This document shows positions 16,334-25,653 of a stretch of 64,000 bases of DNA, piece after piece. Made by a program: the position numbers and the translations under genes. Location: assembly GCF_014206975.1 (NCBI RefSeq), contig NZ_JACHOU010000004.1, forward strand, positions 124,001-188,000, in the 5' to 3' direction. Origin of the DNA: Aminobacter aganoensis (GTDB lineage Bacteria > Pseudomonadota > Alphaproteobacteria > Rhizobiales > Rhizobiaceae). Every line of letters starts with the position of its first letter. Positions within the stretch are counted from its first letter, which is position 1. The notes beneath the pieces are model-generated. The model saw only the letters and a program-made list of their open reading frames with translations, searched no databases and was not told the origin of the DNA.

Positions 16334-19300
16334 ATGACGACTTTCCAACATGGCGCCGACGACGCGCCTGGCCAGGCCCGCCACAACAGGCGCATGCGCA
16401 CCGCTGCGGCCGCGCTGCTGTGCGGCACCGCTCTGGCGCTCCAGGCGGTTTCGGCCCAGGCGGCCGAAGATTCGATCCGGATCCTGACGCTCAACACCTG
16501 GCTCGACCGGTTCAAGGCCAATCCGAGCGTGATGTCCGAATTCCTCACCAAGGGCAATTACGATGTCCTGACCTTCCAGGAACTGCAGGCCAACAGCACC
16601 TACACACGCGACATTCCCGGAATCCTGAGCGGGGCCGGGCTTGGCACGTTCGGCAAGCGGCAGGACGGCGACGTCGGCGTGATCTCGCGCTTGCCTGGGA
16701 GCTTCGGCGCCAACAAGCTGGGCGATACCGCCACCTACACATTGCTCGATGCCACTTCGAGCCGGCCGCAGAGCTACGTGGCAACCACCCACCTGAATTA
16801 TTACGATCCCTCGACCAACCGCATCGGCGAAGCCAAGGGGCTGAACCAGTGGGCGGCCTCGGCAACGGCCCCGATCATCATGACGGGCGACTTCAATGCC
16901 GGCGACGTCTCGGAGCGCGGCCTGCACTCGATCAGCCAGCAGGAACGGCTGCTCAGGATCTACACCAAGGCGCCGACCAACGCCTTCTATCTCAGCCTGC
17001 TCAAGCAATATGCCAAGGACCAGGCGCAGCTCGACGCCTTCATCGCCCAGTGGAAGGGCAAGGGCAATGCGGCGATCGATGCGGCTCCGATCCCTCCGGA
17101 TCTGTTCGCCGACGAGATGTATCCGGTCGCCGGCAATCTGCCGCAGACCATGAACATCCTGAAGAAGCAGTATCAGGTGCTGCAACTGCCGGAGGAGCGC
17201 GAGCAGTTCTCGCCGCATTCGCTGAACGACGGTTCGGTGACCTGGCCCTCGCATGGCGAGGACGCGACCAACACCTGGGGCAGCTGGCACCGCGTCAAGA
17301 TCGACCACTTCCTGGCCTCGCGGCCCTTCGGCAAGTGGTGGCAGATCGACGACGACAAGGACGATCCCTATCTCGGCGTCATCACCGACGTAAGCTATGT
17401 GACCAACGCCAACGGTACGAAGACGCCGCTCTCCGACCATGAGCCCGTGGCGCACAATGTGCGCTGGGTCGGGCCGCAGCTCGAAACCTATGATGACAAT
17501 GGCACGCAGAAGACCCGCGTCGTCTGGGGCAAGGATGCCTCGACCTTCGCCGAGCGCGGCAAGGAGTTTTTCCTCACCCGCAACAACATGCGCGACGACG
17601 TCTATCTCGGCCAGATCTCGGACGAAAACGGCCTGCCGATCCTGGCCGGCCTGACGGAGGCCGAGAAGAAGACTTTGCTTGACTGCAAGAGCACCGATGC
17701 GCGCTTCCAGCAGGCGATCGCCGACTATTGCATCGACGATCACAGCTTCATCGGCGAGCTCAAGGTGGCCGATGGCGGCACCGTCGTCGTCGAGGAGGAT
17801 GCGGCGCTCGGCACGGACCAGGCCAGGCTCCGGCTCGATGGCGGCAGCCTCAAGGTTGTCGGCACCGGCATGAACGTGCTTGCCCGCAACCTCGTGCTGG
17901 AGGCAGGCGGTGGGGCGCTCGACATCGCCGACGCCGGCAATGTGCTCGGCATCGCCAAGGAGATCTCCGGCGAAGGCAGCCTGACCAAGCTCGGCCTCGG
18001 CGGGCTCGTGCTCGATGGCGCTCACAGCTACACCGGCGAGACCATCGTCAAGGCCGGCGCGCTCTCGCTTCAGGGCTCGATTGCCTCCTCGGCGCTGACG
18101 ACGGTCGGCGCCGGCGGCACGCTGGGCGGCATCGGCACGCTCGGCAACACCGTGGTTGCCGCGGGCGGCGTGCTCGCACCGGGCAATTCGATCGGCACCA
18201 TTCATGTCGCGGGCGACATCACCTTCGAGGCGGGTTCGGTCTTCGAGGTCGAAGCCAACGACAGGGGCGAGAGCGACAAGGTCGCGGCGTCGGGCAAGGC
18301 GGTGCTTCAGGGCGGTTCGGTGCTGACGCTAGCCTCGGGCAACAACTATGCGCCGCAGACCCGCTACACGATCGTCACCGCCGCCGGTGGCCTGACCGGC
18401 ACTTTCGCCGATGTCAGCTCGAACCTCGTCTTCCTCGACCCGACGCTGGCCTATGGCGCCAACGATGTGACGCTGACGCTGAACCGCAATGACATCAGCT
18501 TTGCCGACGTCGGCGCCAACGGCAACCAGAAGGCGACAGCCGCCGCCCTTGAAAGCCTCGGCTTCGGCAATGCCGCCTATGCTGCCGTCGCCAATCTCGA
18601 CGAGGCCGGCGCGCAGGATGCGTTCGAGCAGATGTCGGGCGAGGTGCATTCCTCGGCCAGGGGCATGATGATGCAGGACGGCGGCGTCATGCTCGACGCC
18701 GCCACCAGCCGCATCGACCAGGCCTTCGGCGAGGTGCCTGCCGCGAGCATGCCGGTCATGGCCTATGGCGACGACGGCCTCGAACTGGTGGCGGCCGACA
18801 CCGACCGTTTCGCGTTGTGGACGCGCGCGTTCGGTTCGTGGGGCGACAGCAAGGCGGATGCCGCCAATGTCGGCTTCGACCGCAGCACCGGCGGCCTGCT
18901 GGCCGGCGGCGACGCGCTGGTGGGCGATGCCTGGCGCGCCGGCGTCATTGCCGGCTACAGCCGCTCGTCGTTCGACACCGCCAATGGCGGCTCGAGCGGC
19001 AGCAGCGACAACTACCATCTCGGCGTCAACGCCGGCACGCGGGCGGGGCCGTTCGGCCTGACCGTCGGCGCCGGCTACACCTGGCACCGCTTCGATACCG
19101 CACGCCAGGTTGCCTTCGCCGGCTTTGCCGACGCGCTGTCGGCGAGCTACAGCGGCGGCACGGCACAGGTGTTCGGCGAGGCGAGCTACAAGGTCGATGC
19201 TGGGCGCTTCACGGTCGAGGGCTTCTCCAACCTGACCTATGTCAACCTGCGGACGGACGCCTTCACCGAGAAGGGCGGGGCGGCGGCACTGTCGAGCGCG

Positions 19301-19627
19301 GCATCGAGCAGCGACGTGACCTTCACCACGCTTGGCGTGCGCGGCTCGACAGACGTTTCGCTGGGCGCGAGCGAGGCCACGCTCCACGGCACGCTGGGCT
19401 GGCGCCATGCCTTCGGCGACGTCGCGCCGACCTCGTCCTTCGCCTTCGACGGCAGCGGCGGCTTCGACGTCAGCGGTGCGGCCATCGCCAGGGATGCGGC
19501 CGTGCTCGGCGCCGGCATCGACTTCGCCATCACGCCGAAGACCAGGCTCGGCATCAGCTACACCGGCCAGGTCAGCAGCAAGGCTTCCGACCATGGCATC
19601 GATGCCAAGCTGGCGGTCAGCTTCTAG
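16334..19627 (+). CDS. Autotransporter with endonuclease/exonuclease/phosphatase passenger domain
   Basis: A 1097-residue type V secretion protein. An extended signal peptide covers residues 1-44 (ending VSAQAAED). The passenger first holds an EEP-fold domain (about 46-385) with its metal and catalytic motifs intact: LTLNTW (Asn56), FQEL (Glu83), THLNYYD (His153), TGDFN (Asp186, Asn188) and LSDHEPVAHN (Asp368-His369). A beta-helical stretch with passenger-associated repeats (GLVLDGAHSYTGETIV, GNSIGTIHVAGD) spans about 520-720. The C-terminal beta-barrel begins near 826 (FALWTRAFGSWGD) and ends KLAVSF, with the terminal aromatic typical of outer-membrane proteins. The EEP superfamily includes DNases, sphingomyelinases and phosphoesterases, so the substrate is open. 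ATG 16334 has AGGAG at 8 bases. Confidence 0.9.
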   Translation: MTTFQHGADDAPGQARHNRRMRTAAAALLCGTALALQAVSAQAAEDSIRILTLNTWLDRFKANPSVMSEFLTKGNYDVLTFQELQANSTYTRDIPGILSGAGLGTFGKRQDGDVGVISRLPGSFGANKLGDTATYTLLDATSSRPQSYVATTHLNYYDPSTNRIGEAKGLNQWAASATAPIIMTGDFNAGDVSERGLHSISQQERLLRIYTKAPTNAFYLSLLKQYAKDQAQLDAFIAQWKGKGNAAIDAAPIPPDLFADEMYPVAGNLPQTMNILKKQYQVLQLPEEREQFSPHSLNDGSVTWPSHGEDATNTWGSWHRVKIDHFLASRPFGKWWQIDDDKDDPYLGVITDVSYVTNANGTKTPLSDHEPVAHNVRWVGPQLETYDDNGTQKTRVVWGKDASTFAERGKEFFLTRNNMRDDVYLGQISDENGLPILAGLTEAEKKTLLDCKSTDARFQQAIADYCIDDHSFIGELKVADGGTVVVEEDAALGTDQARLRLDGGSLKVVGTGMNVLARNLVLEAGGGALDIADAGNVLGIAKEISGEGSLTKLGLGGLVLDGAHSYTGETIVKAGALSLQGSIASSALTTVGAGGTLGGIGTLGNTVVAAGGVLAPGNSIGTIHVAGDITFEAGSVFEVEANDRGESDKVAASGKAVLQGGSVLTLASGNNYAPQTRYTIVTAAGGLTGTFADVSSNLVFLDPTLAYGANDVTLTLNRNDISFADVGANGNQKATAAALESLGFGNAAYAAVANLDEAGAQDAFEQMSGEVHSSARGMMMQDGGVMLDAATSRIDQAFGEVPAASMPVMAYGDDGLELVAADTDRFALWTRAFGSWGDSKADAANVGFDRSTGGLLAGGDALVGDAWRAGVIAGYSRSSFDTANGGSSGSSDNYHLGVNAGTRAGPFGLTVGAGYTWHRFDTARQVAFAGFADALSASYSGGTAQVFGEASYKVDAGRFTVEGFSNLTYVNLRTDAFTEKGGAAALSSAASSSDVTFTTLGVRGSTDVSLGASEATLHGTLGWRHAFGDVAPTSSFAFDGSGGFDVSGAAIARDAAVLGAGIDFAITPKTRLGISYTGQVSSKASDHGIDAKLAVSF

Positions 19628-19637
19628 GCATCGGACA

Positions 19638-19663
19638 GCATCGGCGGCCATGGTCGCCGATGC
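19638..19663. terminator. Hairpin between convergent genes
   Basis: GCATCGGCG (19638-19646) pairs perfectly with CGCCGATGC (19655-19663) around an 8-base loop. It lies between the stops of the autotransporter and the YkuD lipoprotein. There is no T-run on either side, so it may be a Rho-assisted or bidirectional end. Confidence 0.5.
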
Positions 19664-19669
19664 ACCGGC

Positions 19670-20674
19670 TCATTCGTCCGGGGAGTGCGGGTCGGCCAGG
19701 GCGGCATCAGGCCGGCTGATCGGAACCGAAGTCATTGACGTCCTCTTGGCCAGGTCGGCCTGGCCGTCGCGCTTGAGCAGCTTGCGGAAGCTGGGGTGCA
19801 TGCCACCATCGGCATAGGCATGGGCCGAGAGCGCGGTCCCGGTCGAGATGAGGTTGCCTGCCGTAACTGTATCTGCCTGCGTCTTGGCGGCAATCTTCGG
19901 ATCGTCGCCATTCAGGGCTGGCGGGCAGGCTGCAAGCACGTCGCGCGGTTCACCGCCCTCGAACTCCCTGTCGAAGACATAACGCCCGCCGCAGGCGGAC
20001 ACCTTGGGCTGCCGGCGGGTTACCTCGAAAATATCGTAGCCTCGCTTCAGGTCGGACCAGAACGCGAAATTGGGATCGGAACCGTTTTTCGCCATGTTTC
20101 CGGGTGTCATGCGAAACGGAAATGCCTGGACCTGGAACGAGCCCTGGCCGCCGGCAAGCGCCTCGCGCGCCACCGCATAGATTTCGGCGACGCCTTGATC
20201 CGTGAGGGCGAAACAGCCGGACGACGAGCATGCGCCATGCACCATGAGGGCTTCGCCGGTATAGCCGAGAGCCGACTCGAGCCTGTTTGGGTAGCCCAGG
20301 TTGAACGACAGGTAGTATTGCGAGTTGGGGTTCAGCATCCCGGCGGAGACATGGTAGAAACCTTCGGGCGCCTGCCTGTCGCCGGTGCGTGTCTTGGGCC
20401 CGAGCTTGCCTGACCATCGGCACATCGGATAGGTCTTGAGCAGCGCGAACTTGCCGCTCCGGTCACGCTTCCAGACCTCGAGTTCGCTTTCCTGCTTGAA
20501 GATCCGGATGAGAATGGGCGCCGCCGGCGACATCGCCTTGCGCGACATTTCCGCCTTGAGGGCGGCCGGCACTGGCCGGGTCGCCTTGCCATCCACCTCG
20601 AGCACGCTCGAGACGCAACTGCTCAGCAAGACTGCAAGGGCTGCAACCGCAGCCGTTCTCAGCGCATTTCGCAT
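19670..20674 (-). CDS. L,D-transpeptidase (YkuD/YafK-like) lipoprotein
   Basis: A 334-residue murein L,D-transpeptidase-family protein. The lipobox LLSSC places the acylated cysteine at residue 20. The YkuD catalytic signature appears as MVHGACSSSGCFALTDQ, with His146 and Cys154. The C-terminus after about 250 is low in motifs and ends with SVPISRPDAALADPHSPDE. The family includes YafK/DpaA, which detaches Braun lipoprotein from peptidoglycan, and YkuD cross-linkers; SSSGCFA rather than SxGCxR favours the YafK side. The start at 20674 gives a short lipoprotein signal; 48 extra upstream bases would only add a polar extension. Confidence 0.83.
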   Translation of the reverse strand: MRNALRTAAVAALAVLLSSCVSSVLEVDGKATRPVPAALKAEMSRKAMSPAAPILIRIFKQESELEVWKRDRSGKFALLKTYPMCRWSGKLGPKTRTGDRQAPEGFYHVSAGMLNPNSQYYLSFNLGYPNRLESALGYTGEALMVHGACSSSGCFALTDQGVAEIYAVAREALAGGQGSFQVQAFPFRMTPGNMAKNGSDPNFAFWSDLKRGYDIFEVTRRQPKVSACGGRYVFDREFEGGEPRDVLAACPPALNGDDPKIAAKTQADTVTAGNLISTGTALSAHAYADGGMHPSFRKLLKRDGQADLAKRTSMTSVPISRPDAALADPHSPDE

Positions 20675-20848
20675 TCGTAGATACCATGTTGTGCCGGCCG
20701 AATTGCCCGGCGTGGTCGACACAGTTTCGACCCATCATGGTTAAGGCAATGTTTCCGCCGGCGTGAGCGGCAATGTGGCGCAGCCACCGGCAGCATCCAG
20801 TCGCCACTCCTTGGGTTAGAAAAGGCGAAGCGACACCGAGGCATCCCC

Positions 20849-21040
20849 ATGCAAGCTGCACCTGGCACGATGAGACACCTGAGCGCCGAAGAAAGCCAGA
20901 TGATCCAGCGCCGAAGAGCACGTTCGAACTGGATCATTCTGACGATCCTTGCGCTATTCGCCGGCGGTGTGTTCGCGCTCAGCTTCTTCCACCTTGCTGC
21001 CGAGGCGCGCCCGCCTCAGGAAACAGTGTCGCCCAACTGA
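20849..21040 (+). CDS. Small single-pass membrane protein, hypothetical
   Basis: A 63-residue protein with a basic segment (MIQRRRARSN) followed by one hydrophobic helix (WIILTILALFAGGVFALSFFHL) and a short polar tail. The shape recalls small CoxF-like or cytochrome oxidase accessory proteins, but nothing else nearby supports that. The start at 20849 or 20870 cannot be decided; neither has a strong ribosome site. Confidence 0.5.
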   Translation: MQAAPGTMRHLSAEESQMIQRRRARSNWIILTILALFAGGVFALSFFHLAAEARPPQETVSPN

Positions 21041-21067
21041 TCGCCACCGGCGAGATTTGTCGTTCCG

Positions 21068-21961
21068 TCAGGCGCGTCGCGGACCGGCGCCGACAAGTCC
21101 GAGGAATTCGCGTGCCGCCCGCGTCGCATAACGCTCCTTGTGGCGGAGCGAGAAGAAGCGGCGCCTGGGCAGTTCGAAATCGATGGCAACGAGCGTGCCG
21201 GCCTTGAGCGAGGCTTCGGCGACGAGCCGCGACATGACCGCGACGCCGGCGCCGGCCTCGACCGCGGCCCGGACGGCCTCGTTCGACGGCAGTTCCAGAG
21301 CGATGTCGAGGCTGCCCTGTTCGAGGCCGCGGGCGGTGCGGACGGCCTCGAAATGCGCCCGCGTGCCCGAACCCGGTTCGCGCAGGACCCAGCGCGCGGC
21401 CTGGAGGTCGCGCTGGCTGCCGGGGGCATTGCCGGTCCAGGGATGGCCGGGAGCTGCGACGAGAACCAGTTCGTCTTCATCGACCGGCTCGATGGCCAGG
21501 GCCGGATCGTCGACTTCGCCCTCGACGAAGCCGAGATCGGCAACGCCGTCGCGGACCAGTGCTGCGACCGTTTCTGTGTTGCCGATGGTGACGTCGAGGT
21601 CGATGCCGGGATAGCTGGACCGGAAACGATGGGCGATGCGTGGCAGCCAGTAGTTGGCGACCGTCTGGCTACCGGCGAGCTTGAGCGCGCCGCGCTTGAG
21701 GCCGGCGAGGTCGGCAAGTACGATCTCCGCCGACTGGGCGCGGGCGAGCACCGCACGCGCCTCCGACAGGAAGATGCGGCCCGCATCGGTCAGAACGATG
21801 CGGCGGCCGACGCGGTCGAAGAGCTGGGTCTGGTAGCGCGCTTCGAGCACCGACACCGCGGCACTGGTCGCCGACTGCGTCAGGTTGAGCGCTTCGGCGG
21901 CACGGGTGACGTGCTCGCGCTCGGCCACCGCCACGAAGATCCTGAGCTGTTCGAGGGTCAC
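21068..21961 (-). CDS. LysR-family regulator (YeiE/CysB-like group)
   Basis: A 297-residue LysR regulator. The N-terminal helix-turn-helix reads LEQLRIFVAVAEREHVTRAAEALNLTQSATSAAVSVLE, and the effector domain runs from GALKLAGSQTVANYWLP onwards. It starts at GTG 21961 with AAGGAA upstream. It follows the YeiH-type exporter gene by 17 bases on the same strand; in E. coli the yeiE regulator is the neighbour of yeiH, so control of the exporter by this protein is a reasonable inference. An upstream open frame that reads through the exporter gene is out of frame with it and is not a real extension. Confidence 0.88.
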   Translation of the reverse strand: MTLEQLRIFVAVAEREHVTRAAEALNLTQSATSAAVSVLEARYQTQLFDRVGRRIVLTDAGRIFLSEARAVLARAQSAEIVLADLAGLKRGALKLAGSQTVANYWLPRIAHRFRSSYPGIDLDVTIGNTETVAALVRDGVADLGFVEGEVDDPALAIEPVDEDELVLVAAPGHPWTGNAPGSQRDLQAARWVLREPGSGTRAHFEAVRTARGLEQGSLDIALELPSNEAVRAAVEAGAGVAVMSRLVAEASLKAGTLVAIDFELPRRRFFSLRHKERYATRAAREFLGLVGAGPRRA

Positions 21962-21978
21962 GGCATTCCTTTCAGTCG

Positions 21979-23034
21979 TCAGCCGGCAAGCTTGACCAGC
22001 ATTAGACTGAAAAGCGCAATGAAAAGGAATGCGCCAAGACCAAGCAGCAGTGGACGGGCGCCACGGGCGCGGAGCTTGGCGACGTCGGTTTCGAGGCCCA
22101 TGGCGGCAAGCGCGGTGGCCAGAAGGAACGTGGTCAGCGTGACGATCCACGTCTTTGCCTCGGCAGGGATCTCGACCAGGCTGTTGAAGCCGACCATGGC
22201 GATGAAGCCGAGCACGAACCACGGCATCGGGGCAGGGGCGCCGTCCCGGGCCGAGCCTGCCGACCTGGCGTGGCTCCTGGCAAGGACACCGAGCGCGATC
22301 ACCACAGGCGCCAGCATCATGACGCGGGTGAGCTTTGCCACCGTGCCGAACTCGCCGGCCTGCTGGCCAGCCTGGAAGCTTGCCGCGACCACCTGGGCGA
22401 TCTCGTGGATGGAGGCGCCGGCCCACAGGCCATAGGCATGGGCGTCGAGGTGGAGCAGACCGGGCAGCAGCGGATAGGCGAACATCGCCACCGAGCCGAA
22501 GACGGTGACGCAGGCGACCGCATAGGCAACGTCCTCGTCCGGCGCGCGGGTCACCGTATTGGTGGCGATGACCGCCGAGGCGCCGCAGATCGAGGTGCCG
22601 GCGGCGATCAGTTCGGCCAGCTTGCGGTCGACGCCGATCGCCTTTCCCAGCCACAGCGTGAAGCTGAAGGTGCCGACGAGCGTCGCAGCAATGATGGCGA
22701 TGCCGGTGGCACCCACCTCGGCGACCTGGCTCGCTGTCAGTTGCAGGCCGAGCAGGATGATGGCGAAGCGCAGCAGCTTGCGCATGGAAAAGGCCACGCC
22801 CGCCTTGGCTGCAACCGGAGTGCCCCACAGATTGTGCACCGCCATGCCGATGACGATGGCGATGATCATCGGGCTGAAGCTCGATATGCCAGGAACCAGC
22901 CGCAGCGCAAACGCGATGCCGGCGATGGCTACCGTCAGCGCAACGCCGGCCAGGAGGCCGGAACGGCTTTGGTGGCGCGCCTGTTGTGGGCTGACGGTGA
23001 CGGTGTTCGGGTCGAATCGACTGTGGGCATTCAT
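21979..23034 (-). CDS. YeiH/UPF0324-family putative sulfate exporter
   Basis: A 351-residue polytopic inner-membrane protein with about ten hydrophobic helices. The family signature [18 protein letters not shown] lies near residue 130, and [19 protein letters not shown] follows. The family is often named putative sulfate exporter because members sit with sulfonate and taurine catabolism genes, but transport has been tested in few cases. It starts at ATG 23034 with AAAGGA upstream and is followed by its likely LysR regulator. No sulfonate-degrading genes are adjacent. Confidence 0.85.
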   Translation of the reverse strand: MNAHSRFDPNTVTVSPQQARHQSRSGLLAGVALTVAIAGIAFALRLVPGISSFSPMIIAIVIGMAVHNLWGTPVAAKAGVAFSMRKLLRFAIILLGLQLTASQVAEVGATGIAIIAATLVGTFSFTLWLGKAIGVDRKLAELIAAGTSICGASAVIATNTVTRAPDEDVAYAVACVTVFGSVAMFAYPLLPGLLHLDAHAYGLWAGASIHEIAQVVAASFQAGQQAGEFGTVAKLTRVMMLAPVVIALGVLARSHARSAGSARDGAPAPMPWFVLGFIAMVGFNSLVEIPAEAKTWIVTLTTFLLATALAAMGLETDVAKLRARGARPLLLGLGAFLFIALFSLMLVKLAG

Positions 23035-23249
23035 GGCTTGGTCCTTTCGGGCACAAGCTATGGTCGCGCTTTTGATCAATCCAACGCGTAATAACGCTTG
23101 AATCGTTCGAGACAGTCGATTGGTTTCGCGGTGGCCCTGTCGCCGCGGTGCCGTGCCACTCGACGAAACATCGGGCGCATCTATAGCGGTGAATCAGAAG
23201 ATGCGAATGTACCGCCTCTTCGTACGTACTCTTGCCAGTTGGAACATCG

Positions 23250-24143
23250 ATGCCTGTTCACGAGATCGCAGCAATCGGGGCCGCGACATGCTGGGCCGTA
23301 ACGGGATTGATCTCGGCCGGCCCCGCCGGCTATCTCGGCGCGCCGGCATTCAACCGCCTGCGGCAGATCTTCGTGACGGGGCTGCTGGCAATCTATGTCG
23401 TGTTCACCGGCACATGGCGCGAACTCGACGCCGGCAGTGCGGGACCGCTGCTGCTGTCCGGCCTGATCGGCATATTCGCCGGCGACACGCTGCTGTTTGC
23501 GGCGTTGAACCGGCTCGGACCCCGGCGCTCCGGCATCCTGTTTGCGTTGAACGCACCGATTGCCGCCGTGCTCGGCTGGCTGTTGCTGGGCGAGGATCTT
23601 GCGCCAATGGCTGCCGCGGGCATCGGCCTGACGGTTGCCGGCGTGTTGCTGGCAATCCTGTTTGGCAAGCGCCGGGCGCAATTGCATGCGTGGGAAACGG
23701 TGAAGGGGCCGTTGTGGATCGGTGTGGCGCTTGGACTGGGGGCGGCTGCCGGCCAGGCCATCGGCTCCATCATCGCGCGCCCGGTGATGGCGACGGGCAT
23801 CGACCCGTTCGTCGCCTCGATGCTGCGCGTCGGCGTCGCAGCCCTGTGCCTGAGCGTGCTGATCCAGTTGCCGATACCGGCGGTCAAGCCGAGGGCGCCG
23901 CTGACATGGAAGATCGCCGCGTTGACGGCACTGACCGGCATCATCGCGCTCGCCATCGGCATGACGCTGCTGCTGTTTGCGCTTTCGGGCGGCAAGGTGG
24001 GCATCGTCTCGACGCTTTCGGCAACCTCGCCGGTGATCATCCTGCCGATGCTGTGGGCGCGGACCGGCGAACGCCCGGCCGGCGGCGCCTGGGTCGGGGC
24101 AGCGCTGGTGGTCGCGGGCATGGCGCTGATCTTCATGCGCTGA
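23250..24143 (+). CDS. EamA/DMT-superfamily transporter
   Basis: A 297-residue membrane protein with ten predicted helices in two five-helix EamA repeats (for example IFAGDTLLFAALNRLGPRRSGILFALNAPIAAVLGWLLLGE and the matching TGIIALAIGMTLLLFALSGGKVGIVSTLSATSPVIILPMLW). EamA proteins export or exchange small metabolites; the substrate is unknown. ATG 23250 has GGAA upstream; a TTG at 23232 is in frame. It diverges from the YeiH-type gene, so the 215 bases between them carry both promoters. Confidence 0.85.
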   Translation: MPVHEIAAIGAATCWAVTGLISAGPAGYLGAPAFNRLRQIFVTGLLAIYVVFTGTWRELDAGSAGPLLLSGLIGIFAGDTLLFAALNRLGPRRSGILFALNAPIAAVLGWLLLGEDLAPMAAAGIGLTVAGVLLAILFGKRRAQLHAWETVKGPLWIGVALGLGAAAGQAIGSIIARPVMATGIDPFVASMLRVGVAALCLSVLIQLPIPAVKPRAPLTWKIAALTALTGIIALAIGMTLLLFALSGGKVGIVSTLSATSPVIILPMLWARTGERPAGGAWVGAALVVAGMALIFMR

Positions 24144-24302
24144 CGAGGGCCGCGGCTGCGTGGCGGGCTTGAATTCTCTCGCGCCACAAGGGCACCGAGC
24201 CGGTTTGTTTTCCGCACCCGGACCGGGCTGAAACTGGTATTTCAGCCGCATCTTGGATAGCGTCGAATCGTTAGGGTGCGACGTGCAGGGAAAGGGTCAT
24301 AC

Positions 24303-24794
24303 GTGGAAGACAGGGATACGCGCCGGCTGGAAATGGTCGTGCTGATGACGCCCGAAATGGCGAATTTCAGCGGCAAGGTGCATGGCGGTGCCTTGCTCAA
24401 CCTGCTCGACCGCGTCGCCTTTTCATGCGCCTCGCGCTATTCCAACAAATACGCCGTCACGCTGTCGGTCGACCAGGTGGTGTTCCGGGAGCCGATCAAT
24501 GTCGGCGAGCTGGTCACCTTCCGGGCGTCGGTCAATTTCGCCGGCCGCACCTCGATGGAAATCGGCATCCACGTCGAGGCCGAGAACATCCGCTCCGGCC
24601 AGCGGCGCCACACCAACTCGTGCTATTTCACCATGGTGGCGGTCGATGATGACGGCCGCCCCACCGAAATCCCGCCTTTCGTGCCGTCGACCGACATCGA
24701 CCGCCGCCGCCACCGCGCCGCCGAACTGCGCCGCGAACTGCGGCGGGAGTTCGAAGCGCGCTTCCGCGCCGCGGCGAATGCGGAAGAGGGATAG
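24303..24794 (+). CDS. Acyl-CoA thioesterase (hotdog fold, YciA-like)
   Basis: A 163-residue hotdog-fold thioesterase. The signature is MANFSGKVHGGALLNLLDRVAFSCASRYSNKYAVTLSVDQVVFREPI, where the HGG-x-LLNLLD segment holds the catalytic aspartate. The C-terminus is arginine-rich and likely helical. GTG 24303 has AGGGAAAGGG just upstream and is preferred over GTG 24276. It would hydrolyse acyl-CoA in the cytosol; chain-length preference cannot be read. Confidence 0.85.
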   Translation: MEDRDTRRLEMVVLMTPEMANFSGKVHGGALLNLLDRVAFSCASRYSNKYAVTLSVDQVVFREPINVGELVTFRASVNFAGRTSMEIGIHVEAENIRSGQRRHTNSCYFTMVAVDDDGRPTEIPPFVPSTDIDRRRHRAAELRRELRREFEARFRAAANAEEG

Positions 24795-24856
24795 GGGAGC
24801 GGGCATTCCTCCCAAGTGCTGTCGGCGCGAACGCCCAGACAACCACGGAAATGGCG

Positions 24857-24894
24857 ATCTTTTCAGGTTGTTCTGATCTTTTCAGGCTATTCTG
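24857..24894. repeat. Tandem 19-bp direct repeat upstream of a secreted protein gene
   Basis: Two adjacent copies of ATCTTTTCAGGTTGTTCTG (24857-24875) and ATCTTTTCAGGCTATTCTG (24876-24894) differ at two positions. They lie 98 bases before the start at 24992. Nineteen-base spacing is close to two helical turns, which fits a regulator binding on one face, but no known site matches. Confidence 0.6.
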
Positions 24895-24991
24895 ATATGA
24901 TGCCGTGACCGAAGAGACGACATGCAGCCAAGTCTCCCAGGCAGCTAGTACTGGCATTGAAGTCTGTTCGGATGTGGGAGGGGGTTCCACC

Positions 24992-25651
24992 ATGCGATAC
25001 TGGTTCATGGCTTGCGCTTTCCTGTTGTCTTCAGGGGCTCACGTCGGCGCAGAAGAGCTGATTTGCGACGACCCCGTGACCAATTCAGCCATCATTGGTT
25101 TTCCGCCGGGTGCCACTGTGGTGATGTATGAGGACCCCGGAGCGCATACGTGCCGCTTCTCGGTCGACGGCTGGAGCGCAGGCAGCCCGCCACGCGACGC
25201 CTTGCAGGCGGCACAACGACATATCGCTTCCAATCTGGCCGACTTCATCAACACGCGCGGTGCCAAGGACAATGGCCTTGCCCCGGCGATCGGCTTCCTG
25301 TTGGCGGCGGCCTCTCCCTTCGACAGCGGCGATCCGCGCCTTCAGCAGCCGCCTTACTCCGATGCCATCGGCGCCTGCCTGGCCAACTATCCCGACGCCG
25401 ACAGGCGTCCGGTGCGGGCCTACAGCGATGCCAATGCGACCCTCGACGGCTTTTGGTGCGCAGTCGCGGATCCACGTCTGGCGACCGGCGCCGAAGGCCG
25501 GACAGGGATGCTTTCGGAGCTCAAGGATCTGTTTTCGCGGGAGGTCGAAAGCGGCATCACCTTCGTCGAGCTCACCTCGCCCTACCTCATCATCCGCAAC
25601 GATCGCGAAGGCGGGCGGGAGTATCTGTTCATGGCGCTGCCAGGGGTCTGA
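24992..25651 (+). CDS. Secreted hypothetical protein
   Basis: A 219-residue protein with a signal peptide (MRYWFMACAFLLSSGAHVGAEE, cleavage near residue 20). The mature part has four cysteines (LICDD, HTCRF, GACLANY, FWCAVAD) that could form two disulfides in the periplasm. No catalytic motif is visible. ATG 24992 follows GGGAGGGGG. The next gene, a single-pass membrane protein, starts 2 bases after the stop, so the two are probably co-translated and may interact across the inner membrane. Confidence 0.72.
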   Translation: MRYWFMACAFLLSSGAHVGAEELICDDPVTNSAIIGFPPGATVVMYEDPGAHTCRFSVDGWSAGSPPRDALQAAQRHIASNLADFINTRGAKDNGLAPAIGFLLAAASPFDSGDPRLQQPPYSDAIGACLANYPDADRRPVRAYSDANATLDGFWCAVADPRLATGAEGRTGMLSELKDLFSREVESGITFVELTSPYLIIRNDREGGREYLFMALPGV

Positions 25652-25653
25652 CC

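Noticed and set aside
16250-18205. A 651-codon minus-strand frame opposite the autotransporter
   Set aside because: Composition is typical of GC-rich antisense shadow frames; the plus strand has complete EEP and autotransporter motifs.
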